64,000 bases of DNA from Actinokineospora baliensis (GTDB taxonomy: Bacteria; Actinomycetota; Actinomycetes; Mycobacteriales; Pseudonocardiaceae): NCBI RefSeq assembly GCF_016907695.1, contig NZ_JAFBCK010000001.1, positions 2,108,001 to 2,172,000 of the forward strand. The letters run 5' to 3'. The notes beneath the pieces were generated by a model. It saw only the letters and a list, made by a program, of their open reading frames with translations, did not search any database and was not told where the DNA came from. The position numbers were made by a program, and so were the translations under genes. Positions 14,430 to 22,665 of this stretch are shown here, piece by piece (positions within the stretch are counted from its first letter, which is position 1; every line of letters begins with the position of its first letter).

Positions 14430-15793
14430 TGGACGTGGCTGAGCTGGTTGTGGACGTCGCCGTGGTGGGTCTTGGCCCCGGCGGGGAGGCTGTGGCCACC
14501 AAGCTCGCCCAGGCAGGGCTGTCCGTCGCGGGCATCGAGTCTCGCCTAGTAGGCGGCGAGTGCCCCTACTACGCCTGCGTGCCGACCAAGGGCATGATCC
14601 GCGCTGCTGACGTCCTCGCCGAGGCTCGCAGGGTGCCGGAGTTCGCCGGGACCGCGCAGATCACCCCCGACTGGGGCAAGGTCGCGGCTCGAGTGCGCGA
14701 TGAGATCACCGCCGACTGGAACGACCAGGCCGCTGTCGACCGCCTAGAGGCTGCCGGTGTCCAGGTAGTGCGCGGCCTGGCCCGGATCACCGAGCCAGGC
14801 GTTCTCGCCGTGGGCGACCAGGTCGTGCGGGCCAGGCGCGGCATCGTGCTCAACCCCGGCACGGACCCCGCCGTTCCGCCGATCCCGGGGCTGGCCGGGA
14901 CGCCGCTGTGGACCAACCGGGACGCGGTCCGCGCGACGGCTGTGCCCGAGTCGCTGATCGTCATCGGCGGCGGCCCGGTGGGCTGCGAGTTCGCCCAGGT
15001 CTTCGCCAGGTTCGGCGCCGACGTGACCCTGTTGCAGGCCAACGACCGGCTGCTCCCGCTCGATGAGCCGGAGGCCAGCGCGCTGCTCGCCGAGCGGTTC
15101 GCCGCCGAGCGCATCGCGGTCAAGACCGGCGCGAAGATCACGTCCGCTCGCCACGACGGGCAGTTGTTCACCCTGGAACTCGACGGTGCCGAGCCGGTCA
15201 GCGCGGCCCAGGTCCTGGTCGCCGCGGGTCGCAAGTCCGACATGACCGAGCTGGGGATCGGTGCCTACGGGCTCGACGAGTCCGCGCGCGGGGTCACCGT
15301 CGACGACCACATGCGTGCGGCCGACGGGTTGTGGGCGATCGGCGACATCACCGGCAAGGGCGCGTTCACGCACATGTCGATGTACCAGTCGGCGATCGTC
15401 GCGTCCGACATCCTCGGCGAGGCCGGGCCCGGCGCGGAGTACCACGCGGTTCCTCGGGTTACCTTCACGGACCCGGAAATCGGGTCCGTGGGCCTCACTG
15501 AGGCCGCAGCGCGTGCGGCCGGGATCAACGTACGAGTCGGGGTTGCTCAGCTGTCGTCGTCTACGCGCGGGTTCCTGCACAAGGCCGAGGGCCTGATCAA
15601 GGTTGTAGAGGATGCCGACACGGGGGTCCTCGTCGGCGCTACCTCTGCCGGGCCGACCGGGGGTGAAGTGCTGGGCGCGTTGGTCGTCGCGGTGCACGCC
15701 AAGGTTCCGGTCGACCAGCTCCGCCGCATGATCTACGCCTACCCGACCTTCCATAGGGCCATCGAATCGGCTCTTGCCGACTTGCGTGCCTAA
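14429..15793 (+). CDS. LpdA-like pyridine nucleotide-disulfide oxidoreductase
   Basis: A 454-residue flavoprotein. It has an N-terminal FAD-binding GLGPGG (15-20), a redox disulfide Cys45-Cys50 in GGECPYYACVPTK, an NAD(P)-binding IGGGPVGCEFAQVFARFGADV (about 175-195), the FAD motif AIGDITGKGAFTH (about 310) and a dimerisation domain. The C-terminal HxHPTxxE signature of lipoamide dehydrogenase is replaced by YAYPTFHRAIE, so the catalytic His base is missing. That suggests a quinone or other reductase like M. tuberculosis LpdA rather than E3 of a dehydrogenase complex. No E1 or E2 genes are adjacent. Confidence 0.85.
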   Translation: MDVAELVVDVAVVGLGPGGEAVATKLAQAGLSVAGIESRLVGGECPYYACVPTKGMIRAADVLAEARRVPEFAGTAQITPDWGKVAARVRDEITADWNDQAAVDRLEAAGVQVVRGLARITEPGVLAVGDQVVRARRGIVLNPGTDPAVPPIPGLAGTPLWTNRDAVRATAVPESLIVIGGGPVGCEFAQVFARFGADVTLLQANDRLLPLDEPEASALLAERFAAERIAVKTGAKITSARHDGQLFTLELDGAEPVSAAQVLVAAGRKSDMTELGIGAYGLDESARGVTVDDHMRAADGLWAIGDITGKGAFTHMSMYQSAIVASDILGEAGPGAEYHAVPRVTFTDPEIGSVGLTEAAARAAGINVRVGVAQLSSSTRGFLHKAEGLIKVVEDADTGVLVGATSAGPTGGEVLGALVVAVHAKVPVDQLRRMIYAYPTFHRAIESALADLRA

Positions 15794-16637
15794 GGTGCTC
15801 GTCGACACGCTGCCGTTCTTGGCCTGCCCGCACTGCGGTGACAGCCTGGAACTCTCCGACACTTCGCTGCGATGCCCCAACCGGCATACCTTCGACATCG
15901 CCCGGCAGGGCTATGTGAGTCTGCTGCGCGCGCCTACGACGTTCACCGGTGACACTGCCGCGATGATCGAGGCGCGGGCTGCGTTCCTAAGAGCGGGCCA
16001 CTACGCCCCGATCATTCGCGAGCTTCTTACCGTGGAACCCGGACCCGGCTGCATTACCGACGTAGGCGCGGGCATCGGGCACTACCTGGCTGCGGTGCTG
16101 GACGCATCCCCCGAGCGGATCGGCATTGCCATTGACGCCGCCAAACCGGCCTTGAAGAAGGCGGCACGGGCACACCCGCGCCTGGGGGCGGTTCTATGTG
16201 ATGCGTGGCAACCGTTGCCGATCCGGACGGGTTCCACCGGCTTGGTTCTTAACGTGTTCGCCCCACGCAACCCGTCGGAGTTGCACCGGATCCTGCATCC
16301 GTCAGGCAAGCTCGTCGTAGTGGCGCCAACAGAGAGGCACCTTCGCGAGCTCGTGTCTGCTGTGGACATGTTGACTGTCGCGGCGGACAAGGGGGACCAG
16401 GTCACTTCGCGGCTGGCTCCGTACTTCGCCCAGGAGCGCAGAGTCTTGTGCGAGTTCTCGATGGCCTTACCGCACCGCGATGCCGTAGCCCTGGTTGGTA
16501 TGGGCCCAACTGCGTTTCACACCAGCGTTGACGCTATAGGCGAACGGGTGGCCGCATTGCCGGAGCCGGTGGTAGTTACCGCGTCCGTGACAGTCACGAC
16601 GTACCTACCGGCGTCCACTGTGGAGACCGACCGGTAA
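15786..16637 (+). CDS. RlmA-type 23S rRNA guanine methyltransferase
   Basis: About 283 residues. An N-terminal zinc finger (CPHCG then CPNRHTFD) and the segment ARQGYVSLL are diagnostic for the RlmA(I/II) family, which methylates G745 or G748 of 23S rRNA. The SAM-binding motif is ITDVGAGIGHYLAAVL. The start is uncertain: TTG 15774, GTG 15786 and GTG 15795 are all possible. I chose 15786, which overlaps the stop of the flavoprotein gene. The 3' end overlaps the convergent gene by 44 bases. In some actinomycetes related enzymes give self-resistance to macrolides. Confidence 0.82.
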   Translation: MPKVLVDTLPFLACPHCGDSLELSDTSLRCPNRHTFDIARQGYVSLLRAPTTFTGDTAAMIEARAAFLRAGHYAPIIRELLTVEPGPGCITDVGAGIGHYLAAVLDASPERIGIAIDAAKPALKKAARAHPRLGAVLCDAWQPLPIRTGSTGLVLNVFAPRNPSELHRILHPSGKLVVVAPTERHLRELVSAVDMLTVAADKGDQVTSRLAPYFAQERRVLCEFSMALPHRDAVALVGMGPTAFHTSVDAIGERVAALPEPVVVTASVTVTTYLPASTVETDR

Positions 16638-17160
16638 TCGCCAGCAGCCGCTCTTGCGGCGAAGCGTCCTCCGAGACCGGGAGCTTCTCGCCGAAGAGGC
16701 CACCCGGACCCCAGATCGTGCCGTCTTCCGGCCAGCGGGAGATGCCCTTGACCGCGACCGCGGCGAGGTCTTCCGGCAGCTCCACGTCGCGGCCCATAGC
16801 GACCCCGATGTCCCAGCCGTGAACAAGGGTGTCAGCGAAGTCCACGAACAGGGCCGTTGCGGCGTTGTACTGGGTGCCCAGCAACTCGTATGGCGTCTCG
16901 AGCAGCGCGTCGTCCGCGAAAGCGGTGATCAGGGCCTCGGTGGTGGTGCGGAAACCGGTCCGCAGGTCGGCTTCGGGCGCGGGTGTGCCGCCGGTGAGGT
17001 TGTTGAGCAGCCGGTTCCTGTTGTCGACCAGGTGCGCGATGACCTCGCGCACCCGCCACTGGGAGCAGGGGGTGAGCAGGTTGAGTTGGTCGTCGCTGAG
17101 CGCGTCGATGAGGTGCCCGGTGTGGTCGGTGGCGCGGCGGTACAGGGGCCTGACGTCCAC
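16594..17160 (-). CDS. TIGR03086-type DinB-like metal-binding protein
   Basis: A 188-residue protein of the DinB/maleylpyruvate isomerase N-domain superfamily found widely in mycothiol-producing actinobacteria. The metal-binding histidines are visible in VREVIAHLVDNRNRL and DTLVHGWDIGVAMG, and the N-terminal helix has RATDHTGHLIDAL. Substrate is unknown; members are presumed thiol-dependent enzymes. The GTG start follows CTGGAGGACATAA. It is divergent from the TetR gene, whose candidate operators lie in the 76-bp gap, so it is the likely TetR target. Confidence 0.83.
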   Translation of the reverse strand: MDVRPLYRRATDHTGHLIDALSDDQLNLLTPCSQWRVREVIAHLVDNRNRLLNNLTGGTPAPEADLRTGFRTTTEALITAFADDALLETPYELLGTQYNAATALFVDFADTLVHGWDIGVAMGRDVELPEDLAAVAVKGISRWPEDGTIWGPGGLFGEKLPVSEDASPQERLLAITGRSPQWTPVGTS

Positions 17161-17183
17161 TTATGTCCTCCAGAAAGTTATAC

Positions 17184-17224
17184 GAACGATCGGTCAGATA
17201 GTGTCAGATACCCGAACGACCGTC
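17184..17224. promoter_or_regulatory. Candidate TetR operators between divergent genes
   Basis: GAACGATCGGTC at 17184-17195 is a near-palindrome and a related GAACGACCGTC lies 30 bp away at 17214-17224. Two similar boxes in the 76-bp divergent spacer next to a TetR gene suggest autoregulation and control of the DinB-like gene. Confidence 0.5.
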
Positions 17225-17236
17225 TAGATTGTTTTC

Positions 17237-17836
17237 ATGGACGGACGCCACGCCCGCGGCGCGCACACCCGCCGCGTCACCCTCGCCCGCGCGGTGGACA
17301 TCGCCACCGTCGACGGGCTCGACGGGTTGACCCTGGGCAGGCTCGCCGCGGAGCTGCAGCTGAGCAAGAGCGGCATCTTCGCCCACTTCGGCTCCAAGGA
17401 GGAGCTGCAGCTGGCCACCATCTCGTTCGCCGAAGAGGTCTTCACCGAGCACGTCCTGAGGCCCGCGTTCCAGGCACCCCGGGGCAAGCAGCGCCTCTTA
17501 CGCCTGTTCGAGCGGTGGATGGACTTCTCGCGCGCCCGGGTCTTCGCGGGAGGCTGCTTCTTCTCCACTGTGATGGCCGAGTTCGACGCGCGTGAGGGAC
17601 GCGTGCGCGACGTAGTGGTCCGGTGGCGCACTACGTGGAGCGAGCTGCTGGTGCGTTTGGTGGAAGAGGCGGTCGAGGAAGGGCACCTCGACCGGGAACT
17701 CGACGTCGACCAGCTGGTGTTCGAGCTGACCGCGTTCGGCAGGGCCGCCAACCACGACAGCCTCCTGACGGGGGACGACGCCCACTACGATCGGGCGCTC
17801 ACCGCGCTCCGGGCTCGACTGGGGGAGCCCGGCTGA
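17237..17836 (+). CDS. TetR-family transcriptional regulator
   Basis: A 199-residue regulator. The HTH occupies about residues 12-57 (DGLTLGRLAAELQLSKSGIFAHFGSKEELQL). The C-terminal ligand-binding domain contains FAGGCFFSTVMAEFDAREG, a pattern of the YxaF/LmrA-like C-terminal class. It probably represses itself and the divergent DinB-like gene through the two boxes at 17184-17224. Ligand unknown. Confidence 0.87.
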   Translation: MDGRHARGAHTRRVTLARAVDIATVDGLDGLTLGRLAAELQLSKSGIFAHFGSKEELQLATISFAEEVFTEHVLRPAFQAPRGKQRLLRLFERWMDFSRARVFAGGCFFSTVMAEFDAREGRVRDVVVRWRTTWSELLVRLVEEAVEEGHLDRELDVDQLVFELTAFGRAANHDSLLTGDDAHYDRALTALRARLGEPG

Positions 17837-17920
17837 GGAGCTTGCCCCGGAATGTTTGCCCGGGCAGGCTCGTTGGTAGGGCTGTAACGCGGAACGCGAA
17901 ACCCGGATCGAGGAGGCCAC

Positions 17921-18289
17921 GTGGCTACCGTGGAACTGACCGCCGAGAACTTCGACGAGGTCGTGGGCGGTGGCGGAACCGTGCTGGTCGACTTCTGGGC
18001 GGCCTGGTGCGGCCCCTGCCGCCAGTTCGCCCCGGTCTTCGACGCCGCGTCGGAGAAGTACGGCGACATCGTCTTCGCGAAGGTGGACACCGAGGCGCAG
18101 CAGCAGCTCGCCCAGGCGTTCAACATCTCCTCCATCCCCACCATCATGGCCGTCCGCGACGGCGTGGTGCTCTACGCCCAGCCCGGCGCGCTGCCCGCTC
18201 CCGCGCTGGAGGACCTGATCACCCAGGTGCAGGCCGTGGACATGGACGAGGTCCGCGCCCAGGTCGCCGCCGCGCAGACCGAGGCGTAA
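17921..18289 (+). CDS. Thioredoxin
   Basis: A 122-residue thioredoxin with the canonical active site WCGPC (about residues 29-33, in FWAAWCGPCRQF) and the cis-Pro loop ISSIPTIM. It lacks a signal peptide, so it is cytosolic. The GTG start follows GAGGAGG. The C-terminus carries an extra acidic/Ala-rich helix. It stands alone, bounded by a strong hairpin terminator. Confidence 0.93.
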   Translation: MATVELTAENFDEVVGGGGTVLVDFWAAWCGPCRQFAPVFDAASEKYGDIVFAKVDTEAQQQLAQAFNISSIPTIMAVRDGVVLYAQPGALPAPALEDLITQVQAVDMDEVRAQVAAAQTEA

Positions 18290-18297
18290 CCAGCTCC

Positions 18298-18335
18298 ACC
18301 GCGGGCCCGGCGACACCCGTCGCCGGGCCCGCGGT
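18298..18335. terminator. Strong hairpin terminator after thioredoxin
   Basis: Two 17-bp arms (ACCGCGGGCCCGGCGAC and its complement) are separated by four bases, nine bases after the thioredoxin stop. It also precedes the end of the convergent gene at 18349, so it can serve both strands. Confidence 0.8.
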
Positions 18336-18348
18336 CGCGAACGGCCTC

Positions 18349-18639
18349 CTAGCGGAGGTACCACCATGCCGTGGGGTTGTCGCCCAGAAGCGGGAACAAC
18401 ATGAGGGGCAACGCACTCAGCAGGGCGAGGAGGAATAGACCCGCTGCCGAGCGGGTGGTCCGCCTCGCGAAGTCGTAGGGCTCGAGGTGCCCGCGTCTCG
18501 CGGGCACGGTCACGTGGTTGTGCACGGTGAGCCAGCCGTTGAGGGTTACGACCTGCACTACCGGGCCTTTGTCGCCCGACGCGACATTCAACGATGCGGG
18601 CGCACTCGGCGATGCCGATTCGTGGTCGGGAGCGTCCAT
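18349..18639 (-). CDS. Small membrane protein, unknown
   Basis: A 96-residue protein with a hydrophilic N-terminal domain (about 1-60) and one strong C-terminal hydrophobic helix (SAAGLFLLALLSALPLMLFPLL, about 64-86). It ends with a short Trp-rich tail. The start ATG at 18639 is six bases after the KTSC gene stop region, so the two are probably co-transcribed. The frame continues upstream but that part overlaps the KTSC gene. Function unknown. Confidence 0.6.
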   Translation of the reverse strand: MDAPDHESASPSAPASLNVASGDKGPVVQVVTLNGWLTVHNHVTVPARRGHLEPYDFARRTTRSAAGLFLLALLSALPLMLFPLLGDNPTAWWYLR

Positions 18640-18644
18640 GAACT

Positions 18645-18857
18645 TCAGTCGACCTCGCGCGCGGGGTAGTTGTCCTTGATCTCGTGGTTGAGGAAGCGTC
18701 CCATGCTCGGTGCCGAGGCGAACTGCCAGTAGACCTTCTTGGGGACGTCGAGGTACTGGTAGACGCCGCCGTTGTGGAACTCGACCTCGAGGATCCGGCG
18801 GTCGGCGTCGTAGCCGATCGCCGCGATGCTGGTGGACGCGACCGGTCTGCGCTCCAT
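18645..18857 (-). CDS. KTSC-domain protein
   Basis: A 70-residue protein whose C-terminal 55 residues fit the KTSC domain: STSIAAIGYDADRRILEVEFHNGGVYQYLDVP and GRFLNHEIKDNYP. The domain is found alone or fused to lysyl-tRNA synthetase-like or restriction proteins. Its biochemical role is not established. A GGGG-rich ribosome site precedes the ATG. It heads a two-gene minus-strand unit. Confidence 0.82.
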   Translation of the reverse strand: MERRPVASTSIAAIGYDADRRILEVEFHNGGVYQYLDVPKKVYWQFASAPSMGRFLNHEIKDNYPAREVD

Positions 18858-19101
18858 CCCCCGCCCTCCGCTCGCCCGGCTCTGCGCTCAACCATGCCAC
18901 CCGCGGCGCCGCTGAGCTCCTTTCCGCCACCGATGGCGCACACCGGCCCCGATAGAATGGCCCTCGGTGTGTGGCGTGGGCACGGCCACCACAACCTCAG
19001 CACCGCCTGTGGCGTCCTGTGGATGAACCCGACCGTCACCGTCGCGGCCGATCTACCCTGGAAGGCGTCGACCGGGGACCGGCCGAAACAGAGAGGAGCT
19101 G

Positions 19102-20991
19102 GTGGACGCGGTGCTGGAGCTCGCAGCGTCACTGCTGTCCTTCGCGCACAGCATCTTCGGCCCGGGGATCTGCCCCGGTGACTGGGTGTGGGCGACCAGC
19201 ACGGCAGGCGCGTTGATCGCGTTCTTGCCGGTGCTGGGCACGGTGGTGATCGCGCTGGTCCGCAAGTTCACCGGCAACACCTACAACCCGGTCACCCTGG
19301 GCGTGTTCGGTGTCGTCGGCGCTGTGTCGGCGTTCCTGCTGCCGTGGCTGCTGTTCAACGGCGTCGGCAGCGTCTACCGCAGCGTCTTCACCGGGGACGG
19401 CGAGGTCGCCTTCAGCGCCGAGGAGATGCGCTCCTTCCAGGAGGGCACCTGCTGGGTCGGCCCGCAGAACTCGTACCTCGGCGGCCGGTCCACCGGGTAC
19501 GAGGTCCTCTTCCACCCGTACGAAACCTGGCCCATGTACCTGCTGCGCGTCGGCGGCCTCGTCGTCGTGCCCGCGGTGTGCTTGCTGTTCGTGATCCTGC
19601 AGGCACGCGCCGCGATGCGCAGGGGGCCGAAGTGGCCGAGCAGGCTGGTGTGGATCCCGTTCGCGCTCATGGCTCTGTTGAGCCTGCCGGTCGAGGCGAA
19701 CACCGCGGCGCACCTGTGGCTCGGTTTCCTGCCGATCAGCATCTTGGGGTTGGTACCTGTGTACGTGATCGGACCGCCGAGTTGGTCCACGGTCGAGCGC
19801 AACTACCAGAAGCCGGAGGCAGGTGGACCGCCGCCGCCCGCGCAGGCACAGGCACAGGCGCACAACCCGCCGCCTAAGCCCCAGCAGCCGCCGCCTTATG
19901 TGCCGCCGCCGCCCGTACCCAAGTACGTCCCGCAGGGTCCTGGGCAGCCCCAACAGCCTTCGCTGCGGCAGCCACCACCGCAGTACGCACCGCTGCCCCC
20001 GCCGAACCCGACGCTGCGTGAACCGGAGCCCGACCGCGCGGCGCTGGGCAAGCTCGCCGCAGACCCCGGTCCGCTGCCGTTCACGCCGCGCGGCGCCACC
20101 CCGCCGCCACCGCCGGTGAAGCCGTCGGGCAGCCGCTTCCGCAAGGTCCGCGCCCTGGGCCACGGCGGCTTCGGCACGGTCTGGCTCGCCGTCGACACCC
20201 AGCTCGACCGCACCGTCGCGGTGAAGATGGCGCACGCGCCGGACGCCGAGACCGAGGAGCGGATGCTGCGCGAGGCCCGCGCCCTCGCCGCCGTGCACCA
20301 CCCGAACTGCGTCCGCGTCTACGACATCGTCGCCGAACCGGACGGCCTCGGCCTGGTCATGGAGTACATCGAGGGCCAGCCACTGGCCGACCGCGTCGCC
20401 AAGGGCGGCCCCCTCGACGACGTCGCCGTGGCCCGCCTCTGGATCACCATGGCCGGTGCCCTCTCCGCCGCCCACGCCAAGGGCGTCCTGCACCGGGACG
20501 TGAAACCGTCCAACATCATCATCGACCCGAACGGCAACGCCCACCTGATCGACTTCGGCATCGCCCGCTCCAAGGGCGACTCCACCCTGACCGCCACCGG
20601 CATGATGGTCGGCACCCCGGACTTCCTGGCCTCGGAGACCGCGGCGGGCGCCAACGCCACCCCCGCCTCGGACGCCTGGCAACTGGCGGCGACCGTGAGC
20701 TTCGCCCTCACCGGCAAACCCCCACGCGGAACCCGCGACAACGCGATGGCAGCCCTCATGGCAGCAGCCAAGGGCGACCCCCTCTCCGAACTCCCCGTCC
20801 GAAGCGCCCACCGACGGCTGCTGTTCGCGTCGCTGGATACTGAGCCTGCTCGCAGGCCTACGTTGAACGCGGTGGCTCGTGAGCTGAGCGACTGGTTGGG
20901 GCGTGAGGGGCACACGGAGACGGGGCCGGTGACGCAGATCGTTCGGCGCAGCGCGATTGAAGGGGTGGATCGGACGCGGCCCATGCGGTGA
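19102..20991 (+). CDS. Membrane Ser/Thr protein kinase with N-terminal membrane domain
   Basis: A 629-residue protein. Residues 1-235 contain about five hydrophobic helices. Residues 240-340 are Pro/Gln-rich. The kinase domain follows (about 343-610): Gly loop LGHGGFGTVW, Lys in VAVKMA, HRDVKPSN, DFG, and GTPDFLASE in place of the usual PE-x-APE-like segment. The order membrane-linker-kinase is the reverse of PknB-type kinases, where the catalytic domain is N-terminal. The activation segment SKGDSTLTATGMM has several Ser/Thr for autophosphorylation. The GTG start follows GAGAGGAGCTG. No PASTA or other sensor domain is seen; the membrane part may sense lipid or wall state. Confidence 0.85.
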   Translation: MDAVLELAASLLSFAHSIFGPGICPGDWVWATSTAGALIAFLPVLGTVVIALVRKFTGNTYNPVTLGVFGVVGAVSAFLLPWLLFNGVGSVYRSVFTGDGEVAFSAEEMRSFQEGTCWVGPQNSYLGGRSTGYEVLFHPYETWPMYLLRVGGLVVVPAVCLLFVILQARAAMRRGPKWPSRLVWIPFALMALLSLPVEANTAAHLWLGFLPISILGLVPVYVIGPPSWSTVERNYQKPEAGGPPPPAQAQAQAHNPPPKPQQPPPYVPPPPVPKYVPQGPGQPQQPSLRQPPPQYAPLPPPNPTLREPEPDRAALGKLAADPGPLPFTPRGATPPPPPVKPSGSRFRKVRALGHGGFGTVWLAVDTQLDRTVAVKMAHAPDAETEERMLREARALAAVHHPNCVRVYDIVAEPDGLGLVMEYIEGQPLADRVAKGGPLDDVAVARLWITMAGALSAAHAKGVLHRDVKPSNIIIDPNGNAHLIDFGIARSKGDSTLTATGMMVGTPDFLASETAAGANATPASDAWQLAATVSFALTGKPPRGTRDNAMAALMAAAKGDPLSELPVRSAHRRLLFASLDTEPARRPTLNAVARELSDWLGREGHTETGPVTQIVRRSAIEGVDRTRPMR

Positions 20992-21075
20992 TGCGCGCGG
21001 GTCTCTTGTTTCGGCTTCGCCGTCGGATCCACGCCTCGCCTGCGGCATCGGGCCCGGTCGCGATTTAAGTGCAGG

Positions 21076-21217
21076 CTCGATGCGGTGGACCTGTTTTGCG
21101 TGGGGCCCCTGCGCCGCCCGTGGCAGGACCGCAAAGCTGGGGCCGAAAAGCATGGCCCTGCAGCGCACAACGCTACGGACGACGCCACCCCACACAAAAC
21201 AGGTCCACCCCATCGAG
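21076..21217 (+). repeat. Palindromic repeat element, copy A
   Basis: The ends are inverted copies of CTCGATGSGGTGGACCTG followed by TTTTGYGTGGGG. The interior carries GGACCGCAAAGC and GCCGAAAAGC as in the other copies. There is no transposase frame. Confidence 0.85.
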
Positions 21218-21396
21218 CATCTGGCACCAGCGACTTCCGAGTGTCCAGTGGTTGGGTTGGGCGGGTTGACTCCTTCGCTGCCCAGGGTCAGCGCATGGGG
21301 CGGGTTCGAACCCGCCGAGCCAACCCCGCCAGCCCAACCACCCGACTCCGACGGCATTGCCAGCCACTGGACACTCGGAGTCGCTGGTGCCAACTG

Positions 21397-21542
21397 CTCG
21401 ATGGGGTGGACCTGTTTTGTGTGGGGGAGCGGCACCCGTAGCCTTGCTCGGCGGCTGGCTGGGCCGTCCCTTTGGCCCCCAGCTTTTAGGCCCAGCACGG
21501 GTGTCGCAGGGGCCCCACGCAAAACAGGTCCACCACGTCGAG
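21397..21542 (-). repeat. Palindromic repeat element, copy B
   Basis: Same family as copy A but in inverted orientation. Arms carry CCTGTTTTG on both sides. The interior is more diverged (GCTTTTAGGCCC in place of GCTTTTCGGCCC). Confidence 0.85.
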
Positions 21543-21628
21543 CCTGCACTCAAATCGCGGATCCAGCGCAAGGCGCGAAGCGACGAGCCGAGCGCTCCGA
21601 TGCAATGCCGCAGGCGAGCCGAGACCCG

Positions 21629-22579
21629 CTACTGCCCCGCAAACGTCCGCCGATAGTCCTTCGGCGCCACCCCAACCAGCCGCTGAAAGTGGTGCCTCAA
21701 CAGCGCCGCACTCCCGAACCCACACTCCTGCGCCACTTCATCCACCGACATAGGCGTCTGCTCCAAGAGCCGCCGCGCATGCAGCACGCGCTGCGTGGAG
21801 AGCCACTTATGCGGCGTAGTACCGGTTTCGGCCACGAAGTGGCGGGCGAAGCTGCGTTCGGACATGCGGGCTCTGGTTGCCAAGCCCGCAACAGTGTGGT
21901 CTTCGGTGAGGTTTTCGAGCATCCAGGTCAGGACGGGTTGGAGGCTGTCGCTGGTGCACTGGGGGATGGGGAGGTCGACGTATTGGCGTTGGCCGCCGTC
22001 GCGTTGTGGGGGGACGACCATGCGGCGGGCTATGGCTGTGGCGGCGGCTGAGCCGAGTTCGCGGCGGACGACGTGGAGGCAGGCGTCGATGCCGGAGGCG
22101 GTGCCCGCGCTGGTGACGATGTCGCCGTCGTCGACGAAGAGGACGTCGGGGTTGAGGTTGGCGCGGGGGAAGCGGGTGGCGAACTCGTCGGCGTGGCGCC
22201 AGTGGGTGGTGCAGGAGCGGTCGTCGAGCAGGCCCGCCGCGCCGAGGACGAAGGCGCCGCTGCACTCGGACAGCAGCGTGCCGCCGCGGCCGTTGGCGCC
22301 GCGGAGGGCCTCCAGGACGGCGGGCGGGTAGCCGTCGCGGATGGTGGTGGCGGGGACGGCCACGAGGTCGGCGCCGTCGAGGGCTTCCAAGCCCAGTTGC
22401 GGGATGATCGGGACGCCGACGCTGGTGCGGACCGGGGTGCCCGCGTGTTCGCCGCACACCCGGAACTCGATCGGCGGCACCCCGTCCTCGCTGCGGTCGA
22501 CGCCGAACACCTCGCACAGCACGCCGAACTCGAACGGGGCAACGCCGTCGATGAGCACGGCGGTCACGGTCCTGAGCAT
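21629..22579 (-). CDS. GlxA/AdpA-type AraC-family regulator
   Basis: A 316-residue regulator. The N-terminal 185 residues form a DJ-1/PfpI-like domain (LIDGVAPFEFGVLCEVFGVDRS, GGTLLSECSGAFVLGAAGLLDD). The C-terminal 100 residues form an AraC DNA-binding domain with two HTHs (VAGLATRARMSERSFARHF and VDEVAQECGFGSAALLRHHF). This is the architecture of AdpA. The start at 22579 is chosen to give the usual N-terminus; a GTG at 22612 is possible. AdpA-like sites lie directly upstream, suggesting autoregulation. Confidence 0.9.
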   Translation of the reverse strand: MLRTVTAVLIDGVAPFEFGVLCEVFGVDRSEDGVPPIEFRVCGEHAGTPVRTSVGVPIIPQLGLEALDGADLVAVPATTIRDGYPPAVLEALRGANGRGGTLLSECSGAFVLGAAGLLDDRSCTTHWRHADEFATRFPRANLNPDVLFVDDGDIVTSAGTASGIDACLHVVRRELGSAAATAIARRMVVPPQRDGGQRQYVDLPIPQCTSDSLQPVLTWMLENLTEDHTVAGLATRARMSERSFARHFVAETGTTPHKWLSTQRVLHARRLLEQTPMSVDEVAQECGFGSAALLRHHFQRLVGVAPKDYRRTFAGQ

Positions 22580-22593
22580 GCCGCCAGAGTAAC

Positions 22594-22649
22594 TGGCAGG
22601 ATTTTGTGGCACAAGGTCAGAACTGCCACTGGTGGCAGGAAATCTGCCA
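22594..22649. promoter_or_regulatory. AdpA-like binding sites upstream of the GlxA-type gene
   Basis: TGGCAGGATT (22594-22603), TGGCAGGAAA (22633-22642) and, inverted, TGGCAGATTT (22640-22649) each match the AdpA consensus TGGCSNGWWY closely. CTGCCACTGGTGGCAG (22623-22638) is a perfect palindrome overlapping them. The sites lie between the regulator and the small gene at 22666. Confidence 0.5.
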
Positions 22650-22665
22650 TCGCAAACTTAGTGCC

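Larger units (their letters stand above)
20992..21628. other. Gene-free repeat region with two palindromic elements
   Basis: This region separates the kinase gene from the convergent GlxA-type gene. It holds two copies of the 143-bp palindromic element facing each other (21076-21217 and 21397-21542) and a spacer built from other short repeats. The outer flanks are also inverted copies, so most of 21030-21610 is one large imperfect inverted repeat. Confidence 0.7.

Noticed and set aside
21076..21542. Insertion sequence
   Set aside because: The elements have inverted ends but no transposase and no consistent short target duplication that I could see; described as palindromic repeats instead.
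19129..21549. An 806-codon minus-strand open frame
   Set aside because: It is antisense to the kinase gene and runs through palindromic repeats; composition is shadow-like (Gly/Arg/Val/His rich) and no domain is recognisable.
20957..22051. A 364-codon plus-strand frame across the 21-kb repeats
   Set aside because: It reads through two palindromic elements and the antisense of the GlxA-type gene; not a protein.
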